Assembly: GCF_030540775.2 (NCBI RefSeq)
Contig: NZ_CP141266.1
Span: forward strand, 4,327,001-4,391,000
Length of the DNA stretch: 64,000 bases
From: Flavivirga abyssicola
Lineage (GTDB): Bacteria > Bacteroidota > Bacteroidia > Flavobacteriales > Flavobacteriaceae
Direction: 5' to 3'
Shown: piece by piece, positions 19,856-28,459 of the stretch
Position numbering within the stretch: position 1 is the stretch's first letter
Layout: every line of letters begins with the position of its first letter
Program-made: the position numbers and the translations under genes
The notes under the pieces: generated by a model
What the model was told of the DNA's origin: nothing
Seen by the model: the letters and a program-made list of their open reading frames with translations, nothing else
The model's database searches: none

Positions 19856-20509
19856 ATGAAAGAAAACAAATCAAATTTCGAACATATTGTTTCATTAATT
19901 AAAAGTTTAATCTGGCCTTTTATTATTCTTGTGTTTTTTCTTTCCTATAAAACTGAGTTTAATGCTATTGTAAATTACCTGCCCGAAATGATAAAAAAGT
20001 CATCAAAAGTAACTGTTGGGGGTATTTCCATAGAAGTACAAAATATTGCAGAAATTAGTGGAAACCCTGAATTAGCTAAAATTATTCCATCATTATCTAA
20101 CGAAGGCATTAAAACACTTCTAAAAATAGGAACGGGGGGAAGGCATATAGTGCTCAGCCGTCGTGGAGACTCTTTGTTTAATTTAACAGAAAGTATTAAT
20201 CCATTTTATGAATTAGAATCTAATGGCTTGGCTAAAGCTTCATACGGTTATAACAAACCTAAGGTTTCTATTAAAAAGTTCTTGGAAGACTATGTTAGTT
20301 TAAATTTATCGGATTTAGATCATGAATTGAATTTAAAAAAGATAGAAGGGATTAATTTAAATAGAATGAAAAAAGGGATTAAAAGATCCAATACAACTAG
20401 TTCTAAATGGGAATCGTTAGACAATTTTGGAATTGAATTGAACGATGAAGGAAAGAAAGCTTATGAAATTATTATTCAAGTAGTTTCAAAAGAACTATCC
20501 GAAAGCTAA
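19856..20509 (+). CDS. Uncharacterised membrane-anchored protein
   Basis: A 217-residue protein with one N-terminal transmembrane helix (LIWPFIILVFFLSY, about 17-31) and a soluble remainder. A basic patch (RHIVLSRRGDS) is followed by helical segments. The C-terminal part (SKWESLDNFGIELNDEGKKAYEIIIQ) has the rhythm of a small winged-helix-like domain, but I do not recognise a family. It is convergent with the coiled-coil protein gene, separated by 3 bp, so the two 3' ends are in tight contact. Confidence 0.6.
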   Translation: MKENKSNFEHIVSLIKSLIWPFIILVFFLSYKTEFNAIVNYLPEMIKKSSKVTVGGISIEVQNIAEISGNPELAKIIPSLSNEGIKTLLKIGTGGRHIVLSRRGDSLFNLTESINPFYELESNGLAKASYGYNKPKVSIKKFLEDYVSLNLSDLDHELNLKKIEGINLNRMKKGIKRSNTTSSKWESLDNFGIELNDEGKKAYEIIIQVVSKELSES

Positions 20510-20512
20510 CAC

Positions 20513-22732
20513 TTACTCAATACATTTCAACTTATCACTAAAAAACTCTTTATAATCTATATCTGTAATATTATGAGTTCCTTCTGTTCCTTTTAATAAT
20601 ATTGATTTAATTGGAGACTTTTTTAATTGTGTAATTTGTGATTTAGAAAGGTTTCCTTTAAACAAAAATGTACCACATTCCATATTCCAGGTATGATAAA
20701 AGGTTATTGTCTGATTATTTTCAAGTTTAACTTTTACAGATGACCGATTACTGGTAAAATAACTAACGCAACCTAAATCTTTTTTAGAGTTAAAAAATAT
20801 ATTTACTTGTTGACCATATTTATATAATTCTACGGTTAAATCATCGCTTATTGAATAAGGGTCTGTTCGGATATGATTTTTTTTGTAAAACTCATCATAC
20901 GTATTTATAGCATAATGACATGTATTTCTAAACTTAGCTCTTTCTGAATTAGCACTTTCATCTATTTCTGTTGCCACTGAATCTTGCTGTCCACTAATGT
21001 CTTCCTTAGCTTTAAGAATAGAGTCTTGAATCCTTATTTTTTCTTTTAATTCTGCTTCTCGTTTTTTGGCTTGTATCAATAACTCTTGTTGGTGTTTGGA
21101 ATCTTCCTTGACCTTTCTAATAATAGAATCTTGAACCCTCTGTCTTTCAATCAATTCAGCTTCCCTTCTTCTAGCTTGGGCCAATAGCTCTTGCTCACGC
21201 TTGGCTGCTTCTTGAGCCTTGTTAATGGAATCCTGAACCCTTTGCTTTTCTTTTAATTCGGCTTCCTGTCTTTTGGCCTGTGCCAATAACTCTTGCTGAC
21301 GCTTAGCTGCTTCTTTAGCTTTGTTAATGGAATCTTGAACCCTTTGCTTTTCTTTTAATTCGGCTTCTTGCCTTTTGGTCTCTGCCAATAACTCTTGCTC
21401 AAGCTTGGCGGCTTCTTTAACCTTATTAATGGAATCCTGAACCCTTTGTTTTTCTTTTAATTCAGCCTCTTGCCTTTTGGCCTCTGCCAATAACTCTTGC
21501 TCTCGTTTGGCGGCTTCTTGAGCTTTGTTAATGGAATCTAGAACTCTCTGTTTTGCTTTTAACTCGGCTTCCCGCCTTTTCGCCTCTGCCAATAACTCTT
21601 GTTGACGCTTGGCTGCTTCTTTAGCTTTGTTTATGGAATCTTGAATCCTTTGTTTTTCTTTTAATTCGGCTTCTTGCCTTTTCGCCTCTGCCAATAATTC
21701 TTGCTCACGCCTAGCTGCTTCTTTAACCTTATTAATGGAATCCTGAACTCTCTGTTTTGCTTTTAACTCGGCTTCCCGCCTTTTCGCCTCTGCCAATAAC
21801 TCTTGTTGACGCTTGGCTGCTTCTTTAGCTTTGTTTATGGAATCTTGAATCCTTTGTTTTTCTTTTAATTCGGCTTCTTGCCTTTTCGCCTCTGCCAATA
21901 ATTCTTGCTCACGCCTAGCTGCTTCTTTAACCTTATTAATGGAATCCTGAACTCTCTGTTTTTCTTTTAATTCAGCTTCTTGCTTTTTCGCCTCTGCCAA
22001 TAATTCTTGCTCACGCCTAGCTGCTTCTTGAGCCTTGTTAATGGAATCCTGAATCCTTTGTTTTTCTTTTAACTCGGCTTCTTGTCTTTTGGCTTGTGCT
22101 AATAACTCTTGCTCACGCCTAGCTGCTTCTTGAGCCTTGTTAATGGAATCCTGAACCCTTTGCTTTTCTTTTAATTCGGCTTCCTGCCTTTTCGCTTCTG
22201 CCAATAATTCTTGCTGACGCTTGGCTGCTTCTTGAGCCTTATTAATGGAATCCTGAACCCTTTGCTTTTCTTTTAATTCAGCTTCCTGTCTTTTTGCCTG
22301 TGCTAATAACTCTTGCTCACGTTTGGCTGCTTCTTGAGCTTTGATAATAGAATCTTGTTTCCTTTTTTCTCTTTTCTCTTTATTAACTATTTCTTCTATT
22401 CTTTTCTTTCTATTTTCTTCTTCCTTAATAGCCTTTTCCAGTTCCTTTTGTTCGTTAGCATAATATAAATCCATCATTTCCTCATTAATCTCTAAAAAAT
22501 CAGAATTCACATAACCAACCCATTCTTTATATATTATTTTATATATGTCCTTACCTAAATAAGCTGTAACTATACATCTTTCATTTTCTTTAAACTCAGC
22601 TAAAGGTTGTGAAAACTCATTAGGCGTTTTATACATACTACCATCCTCGAAAAAAGTTGTAGGAATAGATACTTCTTGCGAAAAAATATGGCTAGATAGT
22701 ATAAGGCAAACAAGTAGAGAGAAAAATTTCAT
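20513..22732 (-). CDS. Secreted SH3-like protein with 13 coiled-coil repeats
   Basis: A 739-residue protein. A signal peptide (about 1-18, ending IFSQ) is followed by an SH3-like segment (about 20-85, with YKIIYKEWVGYVNSDFLEI). Residues 124-566 hold thirteen copies of a 34-residue charged unit (R-[VI]-Q-D-S-I-N-K ... ELKEKQ), then a degenerate fourteenth. A compact C-terminal domain (about 600-739) contains CHYAINTYDEFY. The repeats are strongly helical, Glu/Lys/Gln-rich and suggest a long rigid coiled coil in the periplasm or on the surface. The function is unknown. The resemblance to TolA-like stalks is compositional only. Confidence 0.75.
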   Translation of the reverse strand: MKFFSLLVCLILSSHIFSQEVSIPTTFFEDGSMYKTPNEFSQPLAEFKENERCIVTAYLGKDIYKIIYKEWVGYVNSDFLEINEEMMDLYYANEQKELEKAIKEEENRKKRIEEIVNKEKREKRKQDSIIKAQEAAKREQELLAQAKRQEAELKEKQRVQDSINKAQEAAKRQQELLAEAKRQEAELKEKQRVQDSINKAQEAARREQELLAQAKRQEAELKEKQRIQDSINKAQEAARREQELLAEAKKQEAELKEKQRVQDSINKVKEAARREQELLAEAKRQEAELKEKQRIQDSINKAKEAAKRQQELLAEAKRREAELKAKQRVQDSINKVKEAARREQELLAEAKRQEAELKEKQRIQDSINKAKEAAKRQQELLAEAKRREAELKAKQRVLDSINKAQEAAKREQELLAEAKRQEAELKEKQRVQDSINKVKEAAKLEQELLAETKRQEAELKEKQRVQDSINKAKEAAKRQQELLAQAKRQEAELKEKQRVQDSINKAQEAAKREQELLAQARRREAELIERQRVQDSIIRKVKEDSKHQQELLIQAKKREAELKEKIRIQDSILKAKEDISGQQDSVATEIDESANSERAKFRNTCHYAINTYDEFYKKNHIRTDPYSISDDLTVELYKYGQQVNIFFNSKKDLGCVSYFTSNRSSVKVKLENNQTITFYHTWNMECGTFLFKGNLSKSQITQLKKSPIKSILLKGTEGTHNITDIDYKEFFSDKLKCIE
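20957..22363 (-). repeat. 102-bp coding tandem repeats
   Basis: Thirteen in-frame copies (plus one partial) of a 102-bp unit encode the 34-residue coiled-coil repeat. Two adjacent two-unit blocks (204 bp each, about 21547-21954) encode the same 68 residues and look identical at the DNA level, pointing to a recent duplication. Confidence 0.85.
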
Positions 22733-22914
22733 ATAGTAAATTGTAGAACGTGTAAATATAATAACCTGTTAAACTAATAACGAAGAAATACGACCTAATT
22801 TGAAAAAAGTCGAGGTGTAGTAGTTTTTATCTATTTTTAATGCCAACAAGATCATTAAAACAGATAAAATACCAAAGGAAAATTATATTAAGCCTAATTC
22901 TAGATAACCGATTA

Positions 22915-24258
22915 TCAAAAAAACAGCGATAAAATTGACGCACAAGCAAAGCCTGTAATTGCCAATAATGTGGTCATGGCTGTCCAACTTTGAAACGTTT
23001 GCTTTTCAGATAATCCCAGATATTTACCAACCAACCAAAATCCACTATCATTTACATGAGACATAATACTTGCTCCGGAAGCTACAGCTATTACTAGTAA
23101 TGCTTTTTGTGGATCTGAAACAGATTCCATTAAAAGCGGTGCAGTGAGACCAGCTGCGGTAATCATTGCTACGGTTGCAGACCCTTGTAAAATACGAATT
23201 ACAACGGCAGATAAAAATGCAAATAATAATATACTAACGCCTTCATTTGCAAAATAATTAGCTAGCATTTCTCCTGCGCCTGTGTTTACCAGCATTTGTT
23301 TGAACACCCCACCTGCTCCTGTTATTAAAATTATCATACCTGCTGGTGCCATGGACTTTGTACTGATATCTAACAATTGATCTTTTGTAAAGCCTCTTCG
23401 AATTCCTAATAGATACCAGGCAATCAAATTGGCTATAATTAATGCCGAAAATGGGTGTCCAATCATCCCCATCCATTCCAGTATTTTTTTAGGTATTATA
23501 TGTTCTCCTACTAACGGACTGTTTAGTATAGTGTTTACAACTATTAGTAAAATAGGAATAGCGATTATACTAATAATGATACCAACTGAAGGAAGATTTT
23601 CTAGTTCTTTGGTCTCAGTAGTTATTTCAATCTGGGATACTTGAACTCTTTTTGAAATAAATTTTCCAAAAATAGGACCGCATAGAATTGCTGTTGGAAT
23701 TCCTGCAATTAATCCAAAAAATATGACCCATCCCAAATCTGCTTTTAAAATATCTGCAACAGCTACTGGACCTGGTGTAGGTGGAATAAATGTATGTGTT
23801 ATAGCTAATCCTGCCAGTAACGGAATTCCATAAAGTAATATAGGTTTACCTGTCTTTTTTTGAAGGGCGTATACCATAGGTACTAAAATAATAAAGGCTA
23901 CTTCAAAAAATACTGGAATAGCTACAATAAATCCAGCGAGCATTAATGCCCAGGGAGATCGTTCTACTCCAAACTTAGCCAATAATGACGCGGCTAATGA
24001 TTCTGCACCTCCGGAATGTTCCAGAATAGCACCAAATATACCTCCCAAACCAACAACTAGTGCAACAAAACCCAATGTGTTTCCCATACCTTCTTGCATG
24101 GTTTTTATAATTGTTAAGGGTTCCATTCCTGATAAAACTCCCACGAAAATACTTGCAATTAGTAAGGATAAAAATGCCTGTATTTTAAAACGTAAAATCA
24201 GTACTATTAATAATACAACTCCTAATATTACTGATGTTAAAAGAGAAAAATCTATCAT
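22915..24258 (-). CDS. gntP: GntP family gluconate:H+ symporter
   Basis: A 447-residue polytopic permease with about 12 hydrophobic segments. Family marks are GLGGIFGAILEHSGGAESLA, AHTFIPPTPGPVAVADIL-like (here THTFIPPTPGPVAV), ITGAGGVFKQMLVNTG, the QGSATVAMITAAG motif and MSHVNDSGFWLVGKY near the C-terminus. It would import gluconate or a related aldonate. ATG 24258 begins 2 bp after the stop of the upstream gluconokinase/6PGDH gene. Translational coupling and shared substrate support the gluconate assignment. Confidence 0.92.
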   Translation of the reverse strand: MIDFSLLTSVILGVVLLIVLILRFKIQAFLSLLIASIFVGVLSGMEPLTIIKTMQEGMGNTLGFVALVVGLGGIFGAILEHSGGAESLAASLLAKFGVERSPWALMLAGFIVAIPVFFEVAFIILVPMVYALQKKTGKPILLYGIPLLAGLAITHTFIPPTPGPVAVADILKADLGWVIFFGLIAGIPTAILCGPIFGKFISKRVQVSQIEITTETKELENLPSVGIIISIIAIPILLIVVNTILNSPLVGEHIIPKKILEWMGMIGHPFSALIIANLIAWYLLGIRRGFTKDQLLDISTKSMAPAGMIILITGAGGVFKQMLVNTGAGEMLANYFANEGVSILLFAFLSAVVIRILQGSATVAMITAAGLTAPLLMESVSDPQKALLVIAVASGASIMSHVNDSGFWLVGKYLGLSEKQTFQSWTAMTTLLAITGFACASILSLFF

Positions 24259-24260
24259 AA

Positions 24261-26138
24261 TTAATACCAATTAGTGTGAAAAAATTGACCTTTAGGTGCA
24301 TCTATTTTTTGATACGTATGTGCTCCAAAATAATCGCGTTGTGCTTGAATTAAGTTTGCTGGTAAGTTTTCGGTGGTGATTGCTATCCAATGATTATAAG
24401 CAGACCAGAATGTATCAAATGGTACTCTATGTGATAAACTGTAGGTTATACTTTTTGTTATATGGTTTTCTGCTGAAATCAATACCTCTAATAAATCTGT
24501 TGTATCCAAATAACTTTCATAATCTTTAAATACATCCACTGATGTTTCCATGAATTCAGAGCGGATGATGCAACCGTTGGTCCAGATACGAGCAATTTCT
24601 GATATGTTTAACTGCCAATTGAATGTTTTAGAAGCCAATCGAATCAGTTCAAAACCTTGATGGTGATTTATAATTCTTGCAAATCGATATGCCTTTTCTA
24701 AACTGTTAACATCAAGTACATCTGTAGTTTTTAAATCACTCTTAATAAACTTAGATAGCTGTTTTCTTTTTTCTTTAAAAGAAGATATATAACGGGCAAA
24801 AACAGCAGAAGACATCATGGTATTTACTGTACCCAAATCGAAACCAGCTTTTGTAGACCAGGAACCAGTCCCCTTATTACCGGCCTTGTCTAAAATAGTA
24901 TCCAGCACATACTTTCCATTTTCCTTAGTTTTTAGAATATTAATTGTAATTTCTAATAAGTAACTAGATAAATCTGTCGTATTCCACTGTGATAAAATAG
25001 TAGCAATTTCTTCATTATTATTGGTTATGGATAATAGGGCATAAATTTCTGCTAACAATTGCATCTCGGCATATTCAATGCCGTTGTGAACCATTTTAAC
25101 AAAATGGCCAGCGCCTTGCGGCCCTACATAAGTGCAACAGGCGTTACCCTTTTTATCTTTAGCTGCAATGGCTTCTAAAACTGGTTTTATAATCTGGTAA
25201 CTTTCTTTAGCACCTCCAGGCATAATAGAAGGTCCCTTTCTTGCTCCTTCTTCTCCTCCCGAAACGCCACAACCTATAAAATGAAGCTGCTTACTTATTA
25301 AATATTCATATCTTTTATTCGTATCTAGGTAATGTGAATTACCACCATCAATTAAAATATCACCTTCAGATAAAATAGGTATTATTGCTTCGATAACTGC
25401 ATCAATGGCTTTACCGGCCTTAATCATGATGAGTATTTTTCTGGGACGTTCTAAAGAATTGACGAATGCCTCTAATTCCGTAAAGCCCTTAATTTGCATA
25501 ACCTCATCAGCTTTGTTCAAAAAGTCTGAAACCATATGTTCTTCTCCCGGAGCTATTCTATTATATACAGATAGTGCGTACCCCTTTTCTGCAATGTTTA
25601 AGCTTAAACTACTGCCCATAACACCCAGTCCTATAACTCCAAAAAACGATTGATTTAGATTTTCCAATTTTGAAATGATATTTTTTGTAATTTTTTCTGG
25701 CGATTCGGAAATGTCAATATGAATTCCATATTCAGGCATTTCTAAATCCTTAAATTGAGAAGTCAACAAATCTGCATTCATAAAATGTCCACCTCTTTTT
25801 TCAATTCTGCCTTTAATTAAATCATAACTACCTGATAAATGAACCCATATAATATCATTATATCTTGAAGACAGCACGGCTCTATACTTTTCCTTTAATG
25901 CAGAGCAAGCTAATATAGCTCCATTTTCTTCAGACCATGTTTCAATATTACTTGCTAATGAAAGTAACCAAGGGTATCTATCATCATCATTTAAAGACAT
26001 ACCCTTTGTCATTTTATCAATGTTAGATTTTGGATGAAAATCGTCACCATCAAAAAAAGGAATCCCAATTTTTTGAGATAATTTTTTTCCTACTGTAGTT
26101 TTACCACACCCACTGACACCTAATAGCACAATAATCAT
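24261..26138 (-). CDS. Gluconokinase-6-phosphogluconate dehydrogenase fusion
   Basis: A 625-residue two-domain enzyme. Residues 1-160 are a gluconokinase of the GntK type: Walker A GVSGCGKTTVGK, FFDGDDFHPKSNIDKM and ACSALKEKYR. Residues 166-625 are a complete 6-phosphogluconate dehydrogenase: the GVIGLGVMG Rossmann loop, ILIDGGNSHY, GVSGGEEGARKGPSIMPGG and HFVKMVHNGIEYAEMQ. One chain would turn gluconate into 6-phosphogluconate and then ribulose-5-phosphate with NAD(P)H. The two parts join without a long linker. ATG 26138 is preferred; GTG 26144 overlaps the GH3 stop by one base. Its neighbours are a gluconate permease and GH3 enzymes. Confidence 0.92.
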   Translation of the reverse strand: MIIVLLGVSGCGKTTVGKKLSQKIGIPFFDGDDFHPKSNIDKMTKGMSLNDDDRYPWLLSLASNIETWSEENGAILACSALKEKYRAVLSSRYNDIIWVHLSGSYDLIKGRIEKRGGHFMNADLLTSQFKDLEMPEYGIHIDISESPEKITKNIISKLENLNQSFFGVIGLGVMGSSLSLNIAEKGYALSVYNRIAPGEEHMVSDFLNKADEVMQIKGFTELEAFVNSLERPRKILIMIKAGKAIDAVIEAIIPILSEGDILIDGGNSHYLDTNKRYEYLISKQLHFIGCGVSGGEEGARKGPSIMPGGAKESYQIIKPVLEAIAAKDKKGNACCTYVGPQGAGHFVKMVHNGIEYAEMQLLAEIYALLSITNNNEEIATILSQWNTTDLSSYLLEITINILKTKENGKYVLDTILDKAGNKGTGSWSTKAGFDLGTVNTMMSSAVFARYISSFKEKRKQLSKFIKSDLKTTDVLDVNSLEKAYRFARIINHHQGFELIRLASKTFNWQLNISEIARIWTNGCIIRSEFMETSVDVFKDYESYLDTTDLLEVLISAENHITKSITYSLSHRVPFDTFWSAYNHWIAITTENLPANLIQAQRDYFGAHTYQKIDAPKGQFFHTNWY

Positions 26139-26143
26139 ACACA

Positions 26144-28387
26144 CTACTTTTTAAGATAGAAGGTATGTTTTAAACCAGATTCAGCATCAGCCCCTACCCA
26201 AATATTAAAATCACCTTCTTCTGCATCACGAATTTGTTTATGATTTGTAAATTCTAACTGTGCTGCCGACACTTTAAAAATTACTTCTTTAGTTTCACCC
26301 GCATTTAAACTTACATGTTCGAACCCTTTTAATTCTCTAACAGGTCTCGTAATACTACCCACTATATCTTGCGTATAAAACTGGACAATCTCTTTACCTT
26401 TCTTCTCTCCAACATTTGTAATAGAAACTTTGACGAGTAATTCTTCGTTGAAACCAATTGTATCCTTAGATATTTGTAAATTATCATATTGAAACTCTGT
26501 ATACCCCAAGCCAAAGCCAAAAGGAAAGTGTGGTGTATACCCAATATCTAAATAATGAGAATCATTTCCTAAGGAGCTCTGCCAAGCACCAATAGGAATA
26601 TCATACATAGCCACATAGTCTTTTTTATTGGCTGGCCTTCCCGTGTTTTTATGATTATAAAAATATGGTAATTGACCTGCAACTTTTGGCCAAGACACGG
26701 GTAGTCTTCCTTCTGGTTCTCTAAATCCAAAAATAATCTCTTGCAATGCAGCACCTCCCATGGTACCAGGATGCCAAGACATTAATACTGCATCAACGTT
26801 ATCTATAATATTCGTAATGGTAATAGGCCGACCTGCCATAATCACCAAAACAATAGGCTTGCCTGTTTTGGATAATTCTTTTATTAAATCTTCTTGTACA
26901 CCTGGTAAGTCTAGAGAAGCTCTACTATGAGCCTCACCTGATAGAATAGCTTCTTCTCCTGCAACAAACACAATAACATCAGAATCTTTTACACCATTAA
27001 TAGCTTTTTTAAATTGTGCTTTAGATCTGTCTCTGCTATGGGTTAATGCTGTTACATACGTAACATTAACTTTTGCGTCTTTAAAGGCTTTTAAAGGTGT
27101 TATAGTATGTTCTTTTTCACCATCGAATGTCCAGGTTCCCATTTGATCTAATGGTGCATTAGCCAAAGGCCCTATTAATGCTACTTTTGTATCACCAGAC
27201 AAAGGCAATATATTCTTATTTTTCAGTAATACCGAACTTTTAATTGCTGCTTCTTTGGCTTCTTCTAAGTGTCCTTTTTTATAAAAACTTGCTTCATTAT
27301 TTTTATCTCGATATGGTGTTTCAAAAAGCCCTAGTCTCAATTTTATTCTTAATATGTTTTTTACAAACGCATTTAACTGAGATTCTGTAACTTTTCCTTC
27401 TTTTATCAAATCTTTTAAGTGATACTCATAAGCTCTACTAGTCATTTCCATATCCATACCTGCATTTGCTGCCAATTCGCCTGCTTGCTTTTCATCTTTT
27501 GCATAACCGTGAGCGATCATTTCTATAACAGAATCCCAATCACTAACAACAAATCCATCAAAATTTAATTCATCTCTTAAAACGTTTTTTAATAGAAATT
27601 CATTCCCTGTCGCCGGGATACCATTTATCTCATTAAACGATGTCATAACTGTTGCTGCTCCTGCATCTAAAGCTGATTGAAAAGGTGGTAAATACACATT
27701 ACGCAGCAATGGTTCGGGAATTATTGTGGTATTGTAATCTCTCCCTCCTATAACTGCTCCGTAACCAATGTAATGCTTAGCACATGCAGCTATGCTTGTT
27801 GGGTTGTTTAAAGAATCACCTTGAAACCCTTCAACATAGGCTTTTCCATAAATTGAAGCTAGATAAGGGTCTTCTCCCGGAGATTCTGCTATTCTTCCCC
27901 AACGGCTATCTCTGGCAATATCCAACATTGGTGCAAACGTCCAACGAATTCCAACTGAACTGGCTTCTATAGCTGCTATTCGAGAGGATGATTTTACTAT
28001 ATTCGTATCCCATGAAGACGCTAAACCAATAGGTATTGGAAATATCGTTTTAAATCCATGAACGACATCTCTCCCAAAAATCAAGGGGATTTTATTCGGA
28101 CTTTCCTCCACTGCTATTTTTTGGAGTTCGTCTACAAATTCAACATTCATGACATTTAACAATGCTCCGACTTTACCTTGTCTTACATCTTCTTTTAGTT
28201 CGTCTGATAGTGTTTTTGACCTACTGGACGTTCCTCTTAAATTGGTTTGTCCTATTTTATCATCTATAGACATGGTTGCCAATACACTGTCTATAAATTT
28301 CTCTTCAACATTATTCTTTGTTGTAGAAACTTTATTTTCTGAACAACCAATTAAGGTGAGTGCTATAATTACTAAGTAATATTTCAT
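26144..28387 (-). CDS. GH3 beta-glucosidase-like lipoprotein (BglX type)
   Basis: A 747-residue protein. The lipoprotein signal MKYYLVIIALTLIGC (lipobox cysteine at 15) predicts membrane anchoring. The GH3 N-terminal barrel follows with IPLIFGRDVVHGFKTIFP, RWGRIAESPGEDPYL, KHYIGYG and the nucleophile segment FVVSDWDSV. The (alpha/beta)6 C-terminal domain and a fibronectin III-like end (FGLGYTEFQYD, about 640-745) complete the BglX/exo-beta-glucosidase architecture. It should remove terminal beta-linked glucose or xylose from oligosaccharides made by other PUL enzymes. It lies in the esterase-GH3-GH3-gluconate operon. Confidence 0.9.
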   Translation of the reverse strand: MKYYLVIIALTLIGCSENKVSTTKNNVEEKFIDSVLATMSIDDKIGQTNLRGTSSRSKTLSDELKEDVRQGKVGALLNVMNVEFVDELQKIAVEESPNKIPLIFGRDVVHGFKTIFPIPIGLASSWDTNIVKSSSRIAAIEASSVGIRWTFAPMLDIARDSRWGRIAESPGEDPYLASIYGKAYVEGFQGDSLNNPTSIAACAKHYIGYGAVIGGRDYNTTIIPEPLLRNVYLPPFQSALDAGAATVMTSFNEINGIPATGNEFLLKNVLRDELNFDGFVVSDWDSVIEMIAHGYAKDEKQAGELAANAGMDMEMTSRAYEYHLKDLIKEGKVTESQLNAFVKNILRIKLRLGLFETPYRDKNNEASFYKKGHLEEAKEAAIKSSVLLKNKNILPLSGDTKVALIGPLANAPLDQMGTWTFDGEKEHTITPLKAFKDAKVNVTYVTALTHSRDRSKAQFKKAINGVKDSDVIVFVAGEEAILSGEAHSRASLDLPGVQEDLIKELSKTGKPIVLVIMAGRPITITNIIDNVDAVLMSWHPGTMGGAALQEIIFGFREPEGRLPVSWPKVAGQLPYFYNHKNTGRPANKKDYVAMYDIPIGAWQSSLGNDSHYLDIGYTPHFPFGFGLGYTEFQYDNLQISKDTIGFNEELLVKVSITNVGEKKGKEIVQFYTQDIVGSITRPVRELKGFEHVSLNAGETKEVIFKVSAAQLEFTNHKQIRDAEEGDFNIWVGADAESGLKHTFYLKK

Positions 28388-28459
28388 TAAAATGCATTTA
28401 ATTATTTAAGATCTCGAAACGTCGTTATTCCCTTTCTTCTTCTTTCTTAAATTCTTTTA

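Noticed and set aside
20957-22363. Periodic repeats that could be mistaken for a CRISPR array
   Set aside because: Unit is 102 bp without unique spacers and lies wholly inside an open reading frame encoding coiled coil.
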